The position numbers and the translations under genes are program-made. From NCBI GenBank assembly GCA_002702655.1, contig PABB01000023.1, forward strand, positions 62,001 to 126,000: a stretch of DNA of 64,000 nt, read 5' to 3'. The stretch is from Planctomycetaceae bacterium. Its GTDB lineage: Bacteria > Planctomycetota > Planctomycetia > Pirellulales > Lacipirellulaceae. Every line of letters begins with the position of its first letter. Position 1 is the first letter of the stretch. A model generated the notes under the pieces. That model was given only the letters and a program-made list of their open reading frames with translations. It did no database searches and was not told the DNA's origin. Of this stretch, positions 36,211-44,518 are shown piece after piece.

Positions 36211-37623
36211 GTGTTCGGTCAAAACCAACTTCACGTTCGCACTCACCATTCGCTGGTCGACGTGGCTTACAAGCTGCTCGACGTGGCGGCGATTCTGTGC
36301 GCAACGCTGGCGTCGACGCGCTACACCGACGACGAGCACCTGCCGAACCTGGCGGTGGTTGGCGCCACGACGATCTTGATGCACATGATCGCCGTGGAGG
36401 TGAGCGGACTGTACCGCAGTTGGCGCGGCTCGAAGCTCGCGCTGGAGTTGTGGTGCGTGTTGATCACGTGGATCTACACCGCGCCCGCGGTGCTGGGCAT
36501 CGGCCTGTTCACCAAGTTCAACGCCGAGTTTACCTACAAAACGAAGCTGGTGTGGCTCGCGCTCACGCCGGTGGCGATGATCAGCGGCCGGATTGTGTAC
36601 CGGTTGGTGCTGCGGTCGCTGCGGCGGCACGGACACAACACTCGGCGGTTCGCCATCTGCGGCGTGAACAAGTTGGGCGTGCAACTGGCCCGCAACGTGC
36701 AGAACACGCCGGAGTTGGGTTTGGAGTTTGTCGGCTTTTTCGACGACCGCCCCCACCGCCGCACGGCCGAAGACGCCGGCGAGGACCGCCCCCGCGCGGG
36801 CAACCTGCCGCAGTTGGTCGAGCTTGCCAAGAGCGGCGGCGTCGACAAGATTTTCATCACCTTTCCCATGCGGGCCGAGAAGCGCATCCGCGATTACTTG
36901 ACGCAACTGGGCGACACGACGGCGTCGGTGTACATCGTGCCCGACTTCTTCGTGTTCCAGATGCTGCATGCCCGGTGGAGCTCCATTGACGGGCTGCCGG
37001 TGGTCAGCGTGTTCGAGACGCCGATCTCAGGCATCGACGGCGTGGTGAAGCGCGGCTTTGACTTGGTGGTGGGGAGCGCGTTGTTGGCGATGCTCGCCGT
37101 GCCCATGCTCATGGTCGCCGCGGCGGTGAAGTTCACCTCGCCGGGGCCCGTGTTCTTCCGCCAGAAGCGGTACGGGCTGTCGGGCGAAGAGATTCGCGTG
37201 TGGAAGTTCCGCAGCATGCGCGTTTGCGAGGACGGCGCCAAGGTGACGCAGGCCACGCAGAACGACGACCGCATCACGCCGGTGGGGCGAGTCCTCCGCA
37301 AGACGTCGCTGGACGAGCTGCCGCAGTTGTTCAACGTGATCGAAGGCAGCATGTCGCTGGTGGGGCCGCGGCCGCACGCCACGGCGCACAACGAGCAGTA
37401 CCGCTCGCTGATCGACGGCTACATGCTCCGCCACAAGGTGAAGCCCGGCATCACCGGCCTGGCCCAAGTGAACGGCGCCCGCGGGGAGACGGAAACGCTC
37501 GACAAAATGGAACTGCGGATCAACTACGACCACCGTTACATTCGCGAATGGTCGCTATGGATGGATCTGCAGATCCTGGTCAAGACCGCGCTGGTCGTGC
37601 TGCGGCAACAGAATGCGTACTGA
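36211..37623 (+). CDS. WcaJ-type polyprenyl-phosphate sugar-1-phosphate transferase
   Basis: 470 residues from a GTG at 36211; a TTG at 36043 gives a 526-residue form and cannot be excluded. Four to five N-terminal membrane helices, a soluble CoA-binding-like Rossmann domain (FAICGVNKLGVQLARNV, FVGFFDDRP) and the C-terminal catalytic bacterial sugar transferase domain are present. The catalytic part shows KRGFDLVVGSALL, the SPGPVFFRQKRYG and VWKFRSMRV motifs, RKTSLDELPQLFNV and the KPGITGLAQVNG block. Such enzymes load the first sugar (often glucose-1-P) on undecaprenyl phosphate to start exopolysaccharide or capsule units. There are no adjacent capsule genes; related surface-sugar genes appear at the far end of the window. 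Confidence 0.92.
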   Translation: MFGQNQLHVRTHHSLVDVAYKLLDVAAILCATLASTRYTDDEHLPNLAVVGATTILMHMIAVEVSGLYRSWRGSKLALELWCVLITWIYTAPAVLGIGLFTKFNAEFTYKTKLVWLALTPVAMISGRIVYRLVLRSLRRHGHNTRRFAICGVNKLGVQLARNVQNTPELGLEFVGFFDDRPHRRTAEDAGEDRPRAGNLPQLVELAKSGGVDKIFITFPMRAEKRIRDYLTQLGDTTASVYIVPDFFVFQMLHARWSSIDGLPVVSVFETPISGIDGVVKRGFDLVVGSALLAMLAVPMLMVAAAVKFTSPGPVFFRQKRYGLSGEEIRVWKFRSMRVCEDGAKVTQATQNDDRITPVGRVLRKTSLDELPQLFNVIEGSMSLVGPRPHATAHNEQYRSLIDGYMLRHKVKPGITGLAQVNGARGETETLDKMELRINYDHRYIREWSLWMDLQILVKTALVVLRQQNAY

Positions 37624-37631
37624 GCGCGTGG

Positions 37632-37652
37632 CCGATTCACTCCGAGAATCGG
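37632..37652. terminator. bidirectional hairpin between convergent genes
   Basis: Seven-base perfect stem CCGATTC/GAATCGG with a seven-base loop in the 66-base gap between the converging sugar transferase and DUF4349 genes. The position suits a shared terminator. Confidence 0.45.
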
Positions 37653-37689
37653 TCAATGCGGTCAGCCAGTGCACCGCCGCCGAATCACG

Positions 37690-38637
37690 TCATCCCGCGG
37701 TCGGCGTGCTCCGTTGACGCCGTCGTCGCAGCAACCACGCGGCCGGGAGCGTCACGGCGGCGATGATCGCCAGCCACGGCGTCGCGGCGACAACGGCCAG
37801 CGTCAAACGCTGACCGAATTCCGCCAACGCCGCCAGCGAATTGCCCCAGGCGGCCGTGATCTGATTGGCAAAGGTCGGCGCAACCGGCGGCACGTAGTCG
37901 TGCTCTTCGCGGGCGGTGATGGTGATCGTGGTCAACTCGACGCGGTTCGAGAGATACCGCAGCCGCCCCTGCATGCGTTCGATCTCGCCACGCACGCGGG
38001 CCAGTTGCTGCTCGACCTGAATGATGTCGGCGATCTTGTCGTCGGTCGAATCGAGCAGCTTGATGATACGCTCTTCGAGTTGCTGCTGATTGGCGATCCT
38101 GGCCTGCAGGTCGACATACTCCTCGGACACGTCCTGGGCGGTTTGCCGGACGTTCTCGACGACGCCGGCGGTCTCGATCGCGGCCAAGAACGCATCGAAC
38201 TCGGCCACGGGCACGCGCAGCCGCCACGTGCCGCTCCGCTGCTCGCCCTGGGCGCCTGCGACGCTCGAGTCGGCGATAAACCCGCCGACTTCCTTGAGTC
38301 GCGCAGAGATCGTTGTAGCCAACGCGTCCAACTCTTCGACCACGACGGTCACGTTGGCTTCGTAGATGATTCTCCGTTCGGAAGTGGCCAGCGTAATGCC
38401 GCCATGATCGCCGTCGAGCGCGGCGTAGGCGTCGCTGACCAACCCACGGTTCGCCGCCCGACCATTGGCGGAATCAGCAAGGACCTCGGCGGCTGGGGCC
38501 GAGGCGTAGTCGCTTGCTGCGCGGCGAGCCGTACTGCGGGCCGCTTGCTGCGCGGGCAGCAGCAGCCCGATCAACGTGCCCACGATCGCCACGACGACAA
38601 GACACTCGACCAACGTGGGGCGCGTCCTGGTAGCCAT
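37690..38637 (-). CDS. DUF4349-like membrane protein
   Basis: 315 residues. An N-terminal hydrophobic helix (VECLVVVAIVGTLIGLLL) could be a signal anchor. The central part (about 95-270) has the DUF4349 pattern: a beta strand VTVVVEELDALATTI, GGFIADSSV, LRVPVAEFDAFLAAI, the YVDLQARIAN coiled coil and LTTITITARE. A C-terminal membrane helix (TPWLAIIAAVTLPAAWLL) and a basic tail end the protein. DUF4349 proteins are envelope proteins of unknown function; the E. coli analogues are not well studied. The start lies 55 bases after the stop of the DUF4139 gene on the same strand, so the two are likely co-transcribed. Confidence 0.8.
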   Translation of the reverse strand: MATRTRPTLVECLVVVAIVGTLIGLLLPAQQAARSTARRAASDYASAPAAEVLADSANGRAANRGLVSDAYAALDGDHGGITLATSERRIIYEANVTVVVEELDALATTISARLKEVGGFIADSSVAGAQGEQRSGTWRLRVPVAEFDAFLAAIETAGVVENVRQTAQDVSEEYVDLQARIANQQQLEERIIKLLDSTDDKIADIIQVEQQLARVRGEIERMQGRLRYLSNRVELTTITITAREEHDYVPPVAPTFANQITAAWGNSLAALAEFGQRLTLAVVAATPWLAIIAAVTLPAAWLLRRRRQRSTPTAG

Positions 38638-38692
38638 GTGCCGTTCTCCGAAGCAACCAAGCGGGAGTGTGAAAAGCGGGTTGAACCCAACC

Positions 38693-40855
38693 TTATTCTA
38701 CGCCGATCGTCAGATTCGCCACAAACTCGTCCAGCTCGCGCTGCTTCGCGGCGATCTGCTCCTTGAGCTCCGCGACCGTCTCGCGCAGTTGCTCGACCTC
38801 GGTCTCCTGGTCGTTGAATTTCTTCACGTACCGGTTGTACAGGTCGGTGTTGCGGTCGATGGCCCGCATGTTGTTGCGGATACGGTCCTGCTCGGCGGCG
38901 ATGGCGTTGATGCGCCCCTCGGCGTCTTTCATCTGGCGCTCAAGCTCGGCGACTTCCGCCTGCCGGCGTTGCACGTCGCGGAGCGCCTCCTTGACCGCTG
39001 CGGGCGTTTTGTCAGAGCGGAGATAGATCGCCACCTGCCCGTCGTTGATGTTGCGCAGCGCCACCGATTGGCTGATGGTGCGGCGCTCCTTGATTTCCAG
39101 CGTGACCGTTTCGCCTGCAGGGGCGTCGACGGCAAAGCGGTAGGCGTCGCGGGTGCGCTCAGTCGGCTCGGCCGGCGCGACCAGTTGCCAATCGCTTTGG
39201 CCCGCGTCGTGCGGGTACTCGACCAGCAGCGACTTGGCCGCGTCGCCGGAGTTTTTGATCGCGTAAGTCTGTTCGCGCTCTTGCTGGTAGCTCGTCTGCA
39301 GCGTGCCGCGGACGATTTTCACGGCCACGAGCGACTGCGGGCGGGCGTGGGTTTGGGGGGCGACCTCCACGTCCAGATCCATGGCGTAGCTCAGCAGCCG
39401 CTCGCCGCCGGCGGGCAGGTCGGGGATTCGCGCATCACCGGCGTACACGCCGTCGTCGAACACCGTGACCGGGCCCTGCATCAGGTGCAAGTCGGAGGTG
39501 TTCTCCAGGCGGATGCCGTTGAGCGGGTGCTTGTCATGGACCGCCTGATTGTAGATTGACACTTTGCTGCCGCCGACCTGTTGGTTGACGATCGGCAGCA
39601 TGGCCGAGCTCTGCCGGGCGAGCGTCACGGGCACAGCAATTTCGTATTGGAACAGTTCGCCGACGTCGCCCCCTTCGGCCGCGGCGGCGACGCTGCTTTT
39701 CAGCGTGCGGCCCAATTCGGCCGGGGCGGACGCCGGCATATCGGCCGCGACTGCGGCATCGGCAACGACGCCATAGCCGCCGCTCCCGCCCCCGTAACCG
39801 CGGGTGACCCCGCGCCCGGCGACGCGGCGTGCGAGTTGTTCGCGCACTTCTTCCTCCGCTTCCTCACTGAGGTCCAAGTCTTGGTCATACAGTTGCGGCG
39901 CCAGCGTGGCGTACAGCTCGGGCGTCACTTGCGGCCGCGTGGCGAACAGCGGCGAGTACAGGTCCATCGCAAAGGAGATCGGCCGCCCGCTGACCAGGCT
40001 CAGCTGCACGTTGGTCCAATCCGAGTCAGTCGTGTTTTCCACAATCGCCCAGCCCTGCAAGTACGGCTGCTCGTCCTCGCTCAACACCAGCCGGTAGCTG
40101 GTCTTCCACACGGGGGCTTCCAGGATGTAACCGATTCGCACGTCGCGCTGGCCCTCTCCCGCGAAGTTGAGCGACACGGTTTTCTTGTCGGTCGAGTGAC
40201 CCAGCGCGAGCGTGGTGAGCGCTTGCCGTAATTCCGTGTCGAGTTCCGGCCGGGCGAGTTGGATCCGGCCCACCGCGTCGAGCTGCACGCGGCGGAGTCC
40301 TTCGCTGGTGAGCAGCGTGAGCAACTCGACCTCGACCGTCTGGTCGTCGCCGAGTTGGCGACGCTGCTTCTCGACGCCGACGATGGCGCCCTCGATCGGC
40401 ATGGGGGCTTCCAGCAGGATCCGCTCGCCGCGGATCTGCCGCAGCAGGTCGCCCAGCGACGGCTCGGAGGTCAGGTCGATCGCAAAGGTCGCCAGCGTGC
40501 GGGCCACCGGGTCGCGCGAGCCGTAGGTGACCGTCGACACGCTGCCGCCGTCCAGATCCTGCACGACCATGCTTTTGAGCAGGTCGTTGATGTCGTCCAC
40601 GGCAAACTGCAGGCTGATCGTGGCGTCGCCGCTGATCGTGCCGCCGCGCTCGAAGTAGCCCACGCCCGAGTTGAACAGCACAATTCGCTGGATCGGGGCG
40701 GTCGCGGGGGCGTCGGTGGCGACCGCGTCGGCGGCCGGCTCGGCGCCCTCGTCTTGCGCCCAGGACGGGATCGCGGCGAGGGCGGCCAGAGCTGTGGCGA
40801 GGGCGGCGGCAACGCGGAAATGCCGAGAAATGCCGGGGAAATGGGCGGTGGTCAT
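38693..40855 (-). CDS. exported DUF4139-like protein
   Basis: 720 residues from the ATG at 40855 (MTTAHFPGISRH), where a signal peptide (VAAALATALAALAAIPSWA) begins; a longer upstream frame covers the G-rich repeat region and is not believable. The body has DUF4139-type beta-rich features: VLFNSGVGYFERGG, the WKTSYRLVL segment, WAIVENTTDSDW and LPAGGERLLSYAMDLDV. A glycine-rich insertion (GYGGGSGGYG) lies about two thirds of the way to the middle, and a C-terminal coiled coil of about 110 residues ends LDEFVANLTIGVE. Function unknown; homologous proteins in animals are mucoidy-inhibitor-like. It is a likely periplasmic protein and forms an operon with the DUF4349 gene. Confidence 0.8.
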   Translation of the reverse strand: MTTAHFPGISRHFRVAAALATALAALAAIPSWAQDEGAEPAADAVATDAPATAPIQRIVLFNSGVGYFERGGTISGDATISLQFAVDDINDLLKSMVVQDLDGGSVSTVTYGSRDPVARTLATFAIDLTSEPSLGDLLRQIRGERILLEAPMPIEGAIVGVEKQRRQLGDDQTVEVELLTLLTSEGLRRVQLDAVGRIQLARPELDTELRQALTTLALGHSTDKKTVSLNFAGEGQRDVRIGYILEAPVWKTSYRLVLSEDEQPYLQGWAIVENTTDSDWTNVQLSLVSGRPISFAMDLYSPLFATRPQVTPELYATLAPQLYDQDLDLSEEAEEEVREQLARRVAGRGVTRGYGGGSGGYGVVADAAVAADMPASAPAELGRTLKSSVAAAAEGGDVGELFQYEIAVPVTLARQSSAMLPIVNQQVGGSKVSIYNQAVHDKHPLNGIRLENTSDLHLMQGPVTVFDDGVYAGDARIPDLPAGGERLLSYAMDLDVEVAPQTHARPQSLVAVKIVRGTLQTSYQQEREQTYAIKNSGDAAKSLLVEYPHDAGQSDWQLVAPAEPTERTRDAYRFAVDAPAGETVTLEIKERRTISQSVALRNINDGQVAIYLRSDKTPAAVKEALRDVQRRQAEVAELERQMKDAEGRINAIAAEQDRIRNNMRAIDRNTDLYNRYVKKFNDQETEVEQLRETVAELKEQIAAKQRELDEFVANLTIGVE

Positions 40856-41006
40856 GGTCGCTGCTTTCTTGCGCAAGGTTGAAGATAAGCCGACCGCCGC
40901 TGCGGCCGGAGCCTGTTCCTGGGGAGTTGGACGTAGGCGGCGCGGGGAAAGTTCCGCGAGCCAGCGGAAAAAGTCCGCGGGTCGTGACGAGTATGCCGTG
41001 ATTGCT

Positions 41007-41055
41007 CCCCTCCCCCTGGCGGGGAGGGGCCGGGGGAGGGGCCGGGGGAGGGGGG
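41007..41055. repeat. G-rich hairpin and tandem G-run repeat
   Basis: A perfect nine-base stem CCCCTCCCC/GGGGAGGGG (41007-41029) runs into two or more copies of a CCGGGGGAGGGG unit, giving many consecutive G-runs with quadruplex potential on the plus strand. It lies in the leader of the DUF4139 gene. Confidence 0.6.
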
Positions 41056-41127
41056 ATGAGCGGGGAGTGCGGATCGCCAGGCGAGGTGAGATCGGGTCGC
41101 GTGCCAAGCTATGGGGCGAGGCTTGCT

Positions 41128-41829
41128 CTATTCGGCCGGCGTGGCCGCCGGCGCTAAGTCGTCGTCGTCCGTTGGCGGCGCGTCGGGCTCCGATTCGTCG
41201 TCCCGCGCGCCGGCATCGAGGTCCTCGCTCATCGCGTCTTTGGCGATCCGCTCGATGGTGTCTTTGCGGCGTTCGCGCGGCCCGGAGCTGAGCCGATCGG
41301 TCACGTACCACCCGGCGGCAAACAGCACGACGATCGTCAGCACCATCATCGCGTAGGGGACGATTGCAGCGAAGCGGCGGAGCGACTCGTGCCGCTGCAT
41401 CGTCCGCTCGAACGCCAGCTTGGCCCGCCCCAGCGCGTCCTGGGCCAGCCGCTCTTTGGCAATGAGAATGTGGTCCAGCGCATGCGACTTGCCGCCCGCC
41501 TCAGCGGCGTGGCGGGCGTGCTCGAGGCCCGGCAAACTGCCGGTGGGCACGGGGTGCAGCGCGTCGCGGTCCTTCACGAAATCGAGCGAGTCGACCACCG
41601 TGCAGCCGCGCATTTGCCAGCATCGCAGCAGCGCTTCGAACCCCATGTCGCTGGCGATGGCTCGTTCGAAGGCATCCGCCTCGAACGCCACGGCCAAGGC
41701 GCCGCAGCCGCGGTCCAACCCCCAGGCCACGTGCTTGTTCAGCAGCGGCGCATAGCCGGTCAGCAGATTCACCTCTTCCACCGTGGGCTGCTGCCCGCGG
41801 GGAAAGGCGACAAAGCGATAAGCACTCAC
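41128..41829 (-). CDS. hypothetical tail-anchored-like membrane protein
   Basis: 233 residues from the GTG at 41829, which has a GGAGAG ribosome site nine bases upstream; a GTG at 41859 is an alternative. The N-terminal about 150 residues are soluble and begin MSAYRFVAFPRGQQPT, with a short WGLDRGCGALAVAFEADAF stretch. A single hydrophobic helix (YAMMVLTIVVLFAAGWYV) at about 175-195 is followed by a very acidic, Asp/Pro-rich tail (DDESEPDAPPTDDDD). I do not recognise a family. The two Cys (RGCGAL and MRGCTVV) could be functional. It is on the same strand as, but 272 bases before, the DUF4139 gene. Confidence 0.65.
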   Translation of the reverse strand: MSAYRFVAFPRGQQPTVEEVNLLTGYAPLLNKHVAWGLDRGCGALAVAFEADAFERAIASDMGFEALLRCWQMRGCTVVDSLDFVKDRDALHPVPTGSLPGLEHARHAAEAGGKSHALDHILIAKERLAQDALGRAKLAFERTMQRHESLRRFAAIVPYAMMVLTIVVLFAAGWYVTDRLSSGPRERRKDTIERIAKDAMSEDLDAGARDDESEPDAPPTDDDDLAPAATPAE

Positions 41830-41838
41830 GGGTCGAAT

Positions 41839-41844
41839 CTCTCC
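41839..41844 (-). promoter_or_regulatory. ribosome binding site deciding the 41829 start
   Basis: GGAGAG on the minus strand with a nine-base spacer to the GTG at 41829. It favours that start over the GTG at 41859. Confidence 0.5.
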
Positions 41845-42051
41845 AGCGGCGACCCCCACGCCTGCAGCTTAGCGAACCCGTGGCGTCGCGAGCAAGTCTG
41901 CAGCAGAGAAGCTCGCGCTGCGGCCATTTGATTCGCACCGTTGCCCGGGGAGCCGCAACCTGCGAGGATCGTTGGGCAGACGAGCGGCATTGCCTGGGTT
42001 GGGCGCCGACCGCTTCACATCTTGAGTTTCCTCGCCCAGCGAATTCTGCTG

Positions 42052-42717
42052 ATGCCTGAAGTTTGGGACGCCGCCACCTACGACGAACCGCGTCGGCGGC
42101 TCGTGCCGTGTTTTGACGAGTTCTACGGCTGCGTCGCCGAGATGGTCGCGCGCAGTTGCCCCGCCGCTGCGCAGGTGCTCGATTTGGGCGCGGGCACGGG
42201 CATCCTGTCGGGCACACTGGCCGAGCGGTTGCCCGCGGCCCGGTTCACGCTGTTGGACGTTTCGGACGCGATGCTCGCCGTGGCGCGGCACCGCTTGGCG
42301 GACCGCCAGGCGGAATTCACCGTGCGGCTGCTGACCGACGAGTTGCCCGCGGGGCCGTTCGACGCGGTCGTGTCGTCGTTGGCGATTCACCATTTGAGTG
42401 ACGACGAGAAAGCAGAGCTTTTTCGGCGCGCCGCTGCCGTGTTGGTTCCGGGCGGTTTGTTGCTGAACGCCGACCAGATTGCGGCGCCGGTGGCCGACCT
42501 CGATGGGTTGTATCGCGAGTTGCATCTCGATCGGGCGCGGATGCTGGGCAGCGACGAAGCGGAGCTCGCCGCTGCGGTCGAGCGGATGCGCGTCGACCGC
42601 AACAGCACGCTCGCCGGGCAGTTGCAGTGGCTAACCGCGGCGGGTCTGCAACGCGTCGATTGTTTCTGGCGGTGGTACGGATTTGCCGTGTTTGGCGGCT
42701 GGAATCCGGCGGACTGA
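42052..42717 (+). CDS. class I SAM-dependent methyltransferase
   Basis: 221 residues from the ATG at 42052 (an upstream TTG at 41941 adds an unlikely segment). Motif I is clear as VLDLGAGTGILSG, with an acidic residue for the SAM ribose after the next strand (FTLLDVSDAML), and the FDAVVSSLAIHHL motif of Methyltransf_12/25-type enzymes. The substrate is not predictable. The C-terminal FWRWYGFAVFGGW is typical of small-molecule methyltransferases. It ends 33 bases before the ABC importer genes and is likely in the same transcript, so it might act on the imported compound. Confidence 0.87.
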   Translation: MPEVWDAATYDEPRRRLVPCFDEFYGCVAEMVARSCPAAAQVLDLGAGTGILSGTLAERLPAARFTLLDVSDAMLAVARHRLADRQAEFTVRLLTDELPAGPFDAVVSSLAIHHLSDDEKAELFRRAAAVLVPGGLLLNADQIAAPVADLDGLYRELHLDRARMLGSDEAELAAAVERMRVDRNSTLAGQLQWLTAAGLQRVDCFWRWYGFAVFGGWNPAD

Positions 42718-42750
42718 GCGACCTGAGCCATATCTAATTGCGACAACGGC

Positions 42751-43515
42751 ATGATCGAACTTGGCGACGTGACGAAGACCTTTCCCAACGGCACCCGCGC
42801 CGTCGACGGGGTCAGTCTGCGCGTTGCGGCGGGCGAGTTTGTCAGCCTGCTGGGCCCGTCCGGGTGCGGCAAGAGCACGCTGCTGCGGATCACCGCCGGG
42901 CTGGCGCCGCCCACGAGCGGAACCGTTGCGGCGCCATGGTTGAATGGCGGTCGCGACGCCGGCGGCCAACTGGGTTACGTATTTCAGCAACCGACGTTGC
43001 TTCCTTGGAGCAGCGTGTCCAGCAACGTGTACCTGCCACTGCGGTTGGCGGGCCGTCGCCGACGCGACGCGGCCCCGCTCGTCGACGCGGCGCTGGAAAT
43101 GGTTGGGCTGAGCGACTTCCGCCGGGCGCGGCCGCGGGAGCTGTCGGGCGGCATGCAGATGCGCGTCTCGGTCGCCCGCGCGCTCGTCGGGCAACCAACG
43201 GCGCTGCTGCTTGACGAACCGTTTGCGGCGCTGGATGAGATCACGCGCAACCGGATTGACGACGACCTGCTGAAGCTCTGGACCCAGCAGCGGTGGGCGG
43301 CGGTGTTTGTCACGCACAGCGTTTACGAGGCGGTCTATCTGTCGACGCGCGTGCTCGTCATGTCGCCGCGGCCCGGGCGGATCATCGATGAAATTGCGAT
43401 CGATCTCCCGCAACCGCGCACGCCCGCGGTACGCGGCTTGCCGCGATTCGCCGAGCTGTGCGAGCGGGTCTCCGCCGCGTTGGCCGCCGGCATGGAGGCG
43501 ACGGCCAACGCATGA
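42751..43515 (+). CDS. NitT/TauT-type ABC importer ATPase
   Basis: 254 residues with complete ABC motifs: Walker A LLGPSGCGKSTLLRI, Q-loop YVFQQPTLLPW, signature LSGGMQMRVSVARAL, Walker B ALLLDEPFAALDE and the H-loop FVTHSVYEAV. The closest pattern is the SsuB/TauB/ThiZ group that energises import of sulfonates, nitrate or thiamine pyrimidine precursors. The stop overlaps the permease ATG by four bases (ATGA). It is the first transport gene of a three-gene importer. Confidence 0.92.
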   Translation: MIELGDVTKTFPNGTRAVDGVSLRVAAGEFVSLLGPSGCGKSTLLRITAGLAPPTSGTVAAPWLNGGRDAGGQLGYVFQQPTLLPWSSVSSNVYLPLRLAGRRRRDAAPLVDAALEMVGLSDFRRARPRELSGGMQMRVSVARALVGQPTALLLDEPFAALDEITRNRIDDDLLKLWTQQRWAAVFVTHSVYEAVYLSTRVLVMSPRPGRIIDEIAIDLPQPRTPAVRGLPRFAELCERVSAALAAGMEATANA

Positions 43516-44324
43516 ATGCCCGCGAGTTGCCAACTCGATCCGCTGCGGTCCGTTGGGCACAGCGATTGGCGCCGCTGGCGGTCGGCTTGGTCGTACTGGG
43601 CGCGTGGGAGTGGGCTGTGCGGCACTGGGAGGTCGAGCCGTACGTGGTCCCTGCTCCCAGCCAAGTGTTGGCGACCTTGCGCGAGCGGTGGAGCGAGTTG
43701 GCGCCCGCGTGGGCCGTGACGCTGCGGACGATGGGTCTGGCGCTGACCGCCGCGGCGGTCAGCGGAGCACTGCTGGCGGCCTTGTTTGCTTCGTCGCGGT
43801 GGGTGGCGGCCAGTTTGTTTCCCTACGCAATCGTGCTGCAAGTGACGCCGCTGGTGGCGATCGCTCCGCTGCTGGCGTTGTGGTTGCGCAGCCGGTTCGA
43901 GTGGGTCCATCTGATTTGTGCGTGGATCGTGGCGTTCTTCCCGGTGCTGTCCAACACCGTGGCCGGCCTGCGCAGCGCGGATCGGGCGCATCACGATCTG
44001 TTCACGCTGTATGGGGCGTCGCCGTGGGCTCGACTGCGGCTGCTGCTAGCGCCGTCCGCGCTGCCGTATTTCCTGGCGGGATTACGGATCGCCGGCAATC
44101 TGAGTTTGGTTGGCGCCGTGGTGGCCGAGTTCGTGACCGGCGCCGTTGGCGACGAGTCGGGCCTGGCGTCGCTGATTTTGGGTAGTCAAATGCGACTCGA
44201 TACGCCGATGGTCTTCGCGGCGCTGACGCTGGTGTCGCTCACCGGAATTGCCGTGTATTTCGCTTTGGGCCTGTTAAGCTACTTGCTCCTACGACGATGG
44301 CATGACAGTGCTTTGCCGCGGTAG
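43512..44324 (+). CDS. NitT/TauT-type ABC importer permease
   Basis: 270 residues from the ATG at 43512, which overlaps the ATPase stop. Several membrane helices and the binding-protein-dependent EAA-like loop (TLYGASPWARLRLLLAPSALPYFLAGLRIAGNLSLVGAV) place it in the BPD_transp_1 family used with SsuB/TauB-like ATPases. It forms the channel for the substrate delivered by the binding protein encoded 195 bases downstream, after a large intergenic hairpin. Confidence 0.9.
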   Translation: MNARELPTRSAAVRWAQRLAPLAVGLVVLGAWEWAVRHWEVEPYVVPAPSQVLATLRERWSELAPAWAVTLRTMGLALTAAAVSGALLAALFASSRWVAASLFPYAIVLQVTPLVAIAPLLALWLRSRFEWVHLICAWIVAFFPVLSNTVAGLRSADRAHHDLFTLYGASPWARLRLLLAPSALPYFLAGLRIAGNLSLVGAVVAEFVTGAVGDESGLASLILGSQMRLDTPMVFAALTLVSLTGIAVYFALGLLSYLLLRRWHDSALPR

Positions 44325-44382
44325 CTGGTGCGGAAGAGCAAGTTGCAGCCGCACATCGAGTGTGCGACCGGTTGAGAATCGC

Positions 44383-44455
44383 GTGCCACGGCTCTGTGAG
44401 CCGTGTGAGGCGCCGCGCATTTCTCCGCTGCGCACGGCTCACAGAGCCGTGGCAC
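44383..44455. repeat. large perfect inverted repeat between permease and binding protein
   Basis: Two 23-base arms (44383-44405 and 44433-44455) are exact reverse complements around a 27-base loop that is itself GC-rich and may extend the stem. It lies inside the importer operon. It is too long and regular to be random. It could be a dispersed repeat, and would form a very stable mRNA stem that may protect or limit downstream expression. Confidence 0.75.
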
Positions 44456-44518
44456 ACACATTTTGTCTCTCAATATCTCAAACTTGCGTCCCGACAAATT
44501 GGCCACTTCGTAGCAATC

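Noticed and set aside
40856-41311. N-terminal extension of the DUF4139 protein
   Set aside because: It runs through the G-rich repeat and a proline/arginine low-complexity stretch before a clear signal peptide starts at 40855.
42718-42750. TPP riboswitch before the Thi/Ssu-like importer
   Set aside because: The spacer to the methyltransferase is only 33 bases and no CTGAGA-type TPP motif is visible upstream of either gene.
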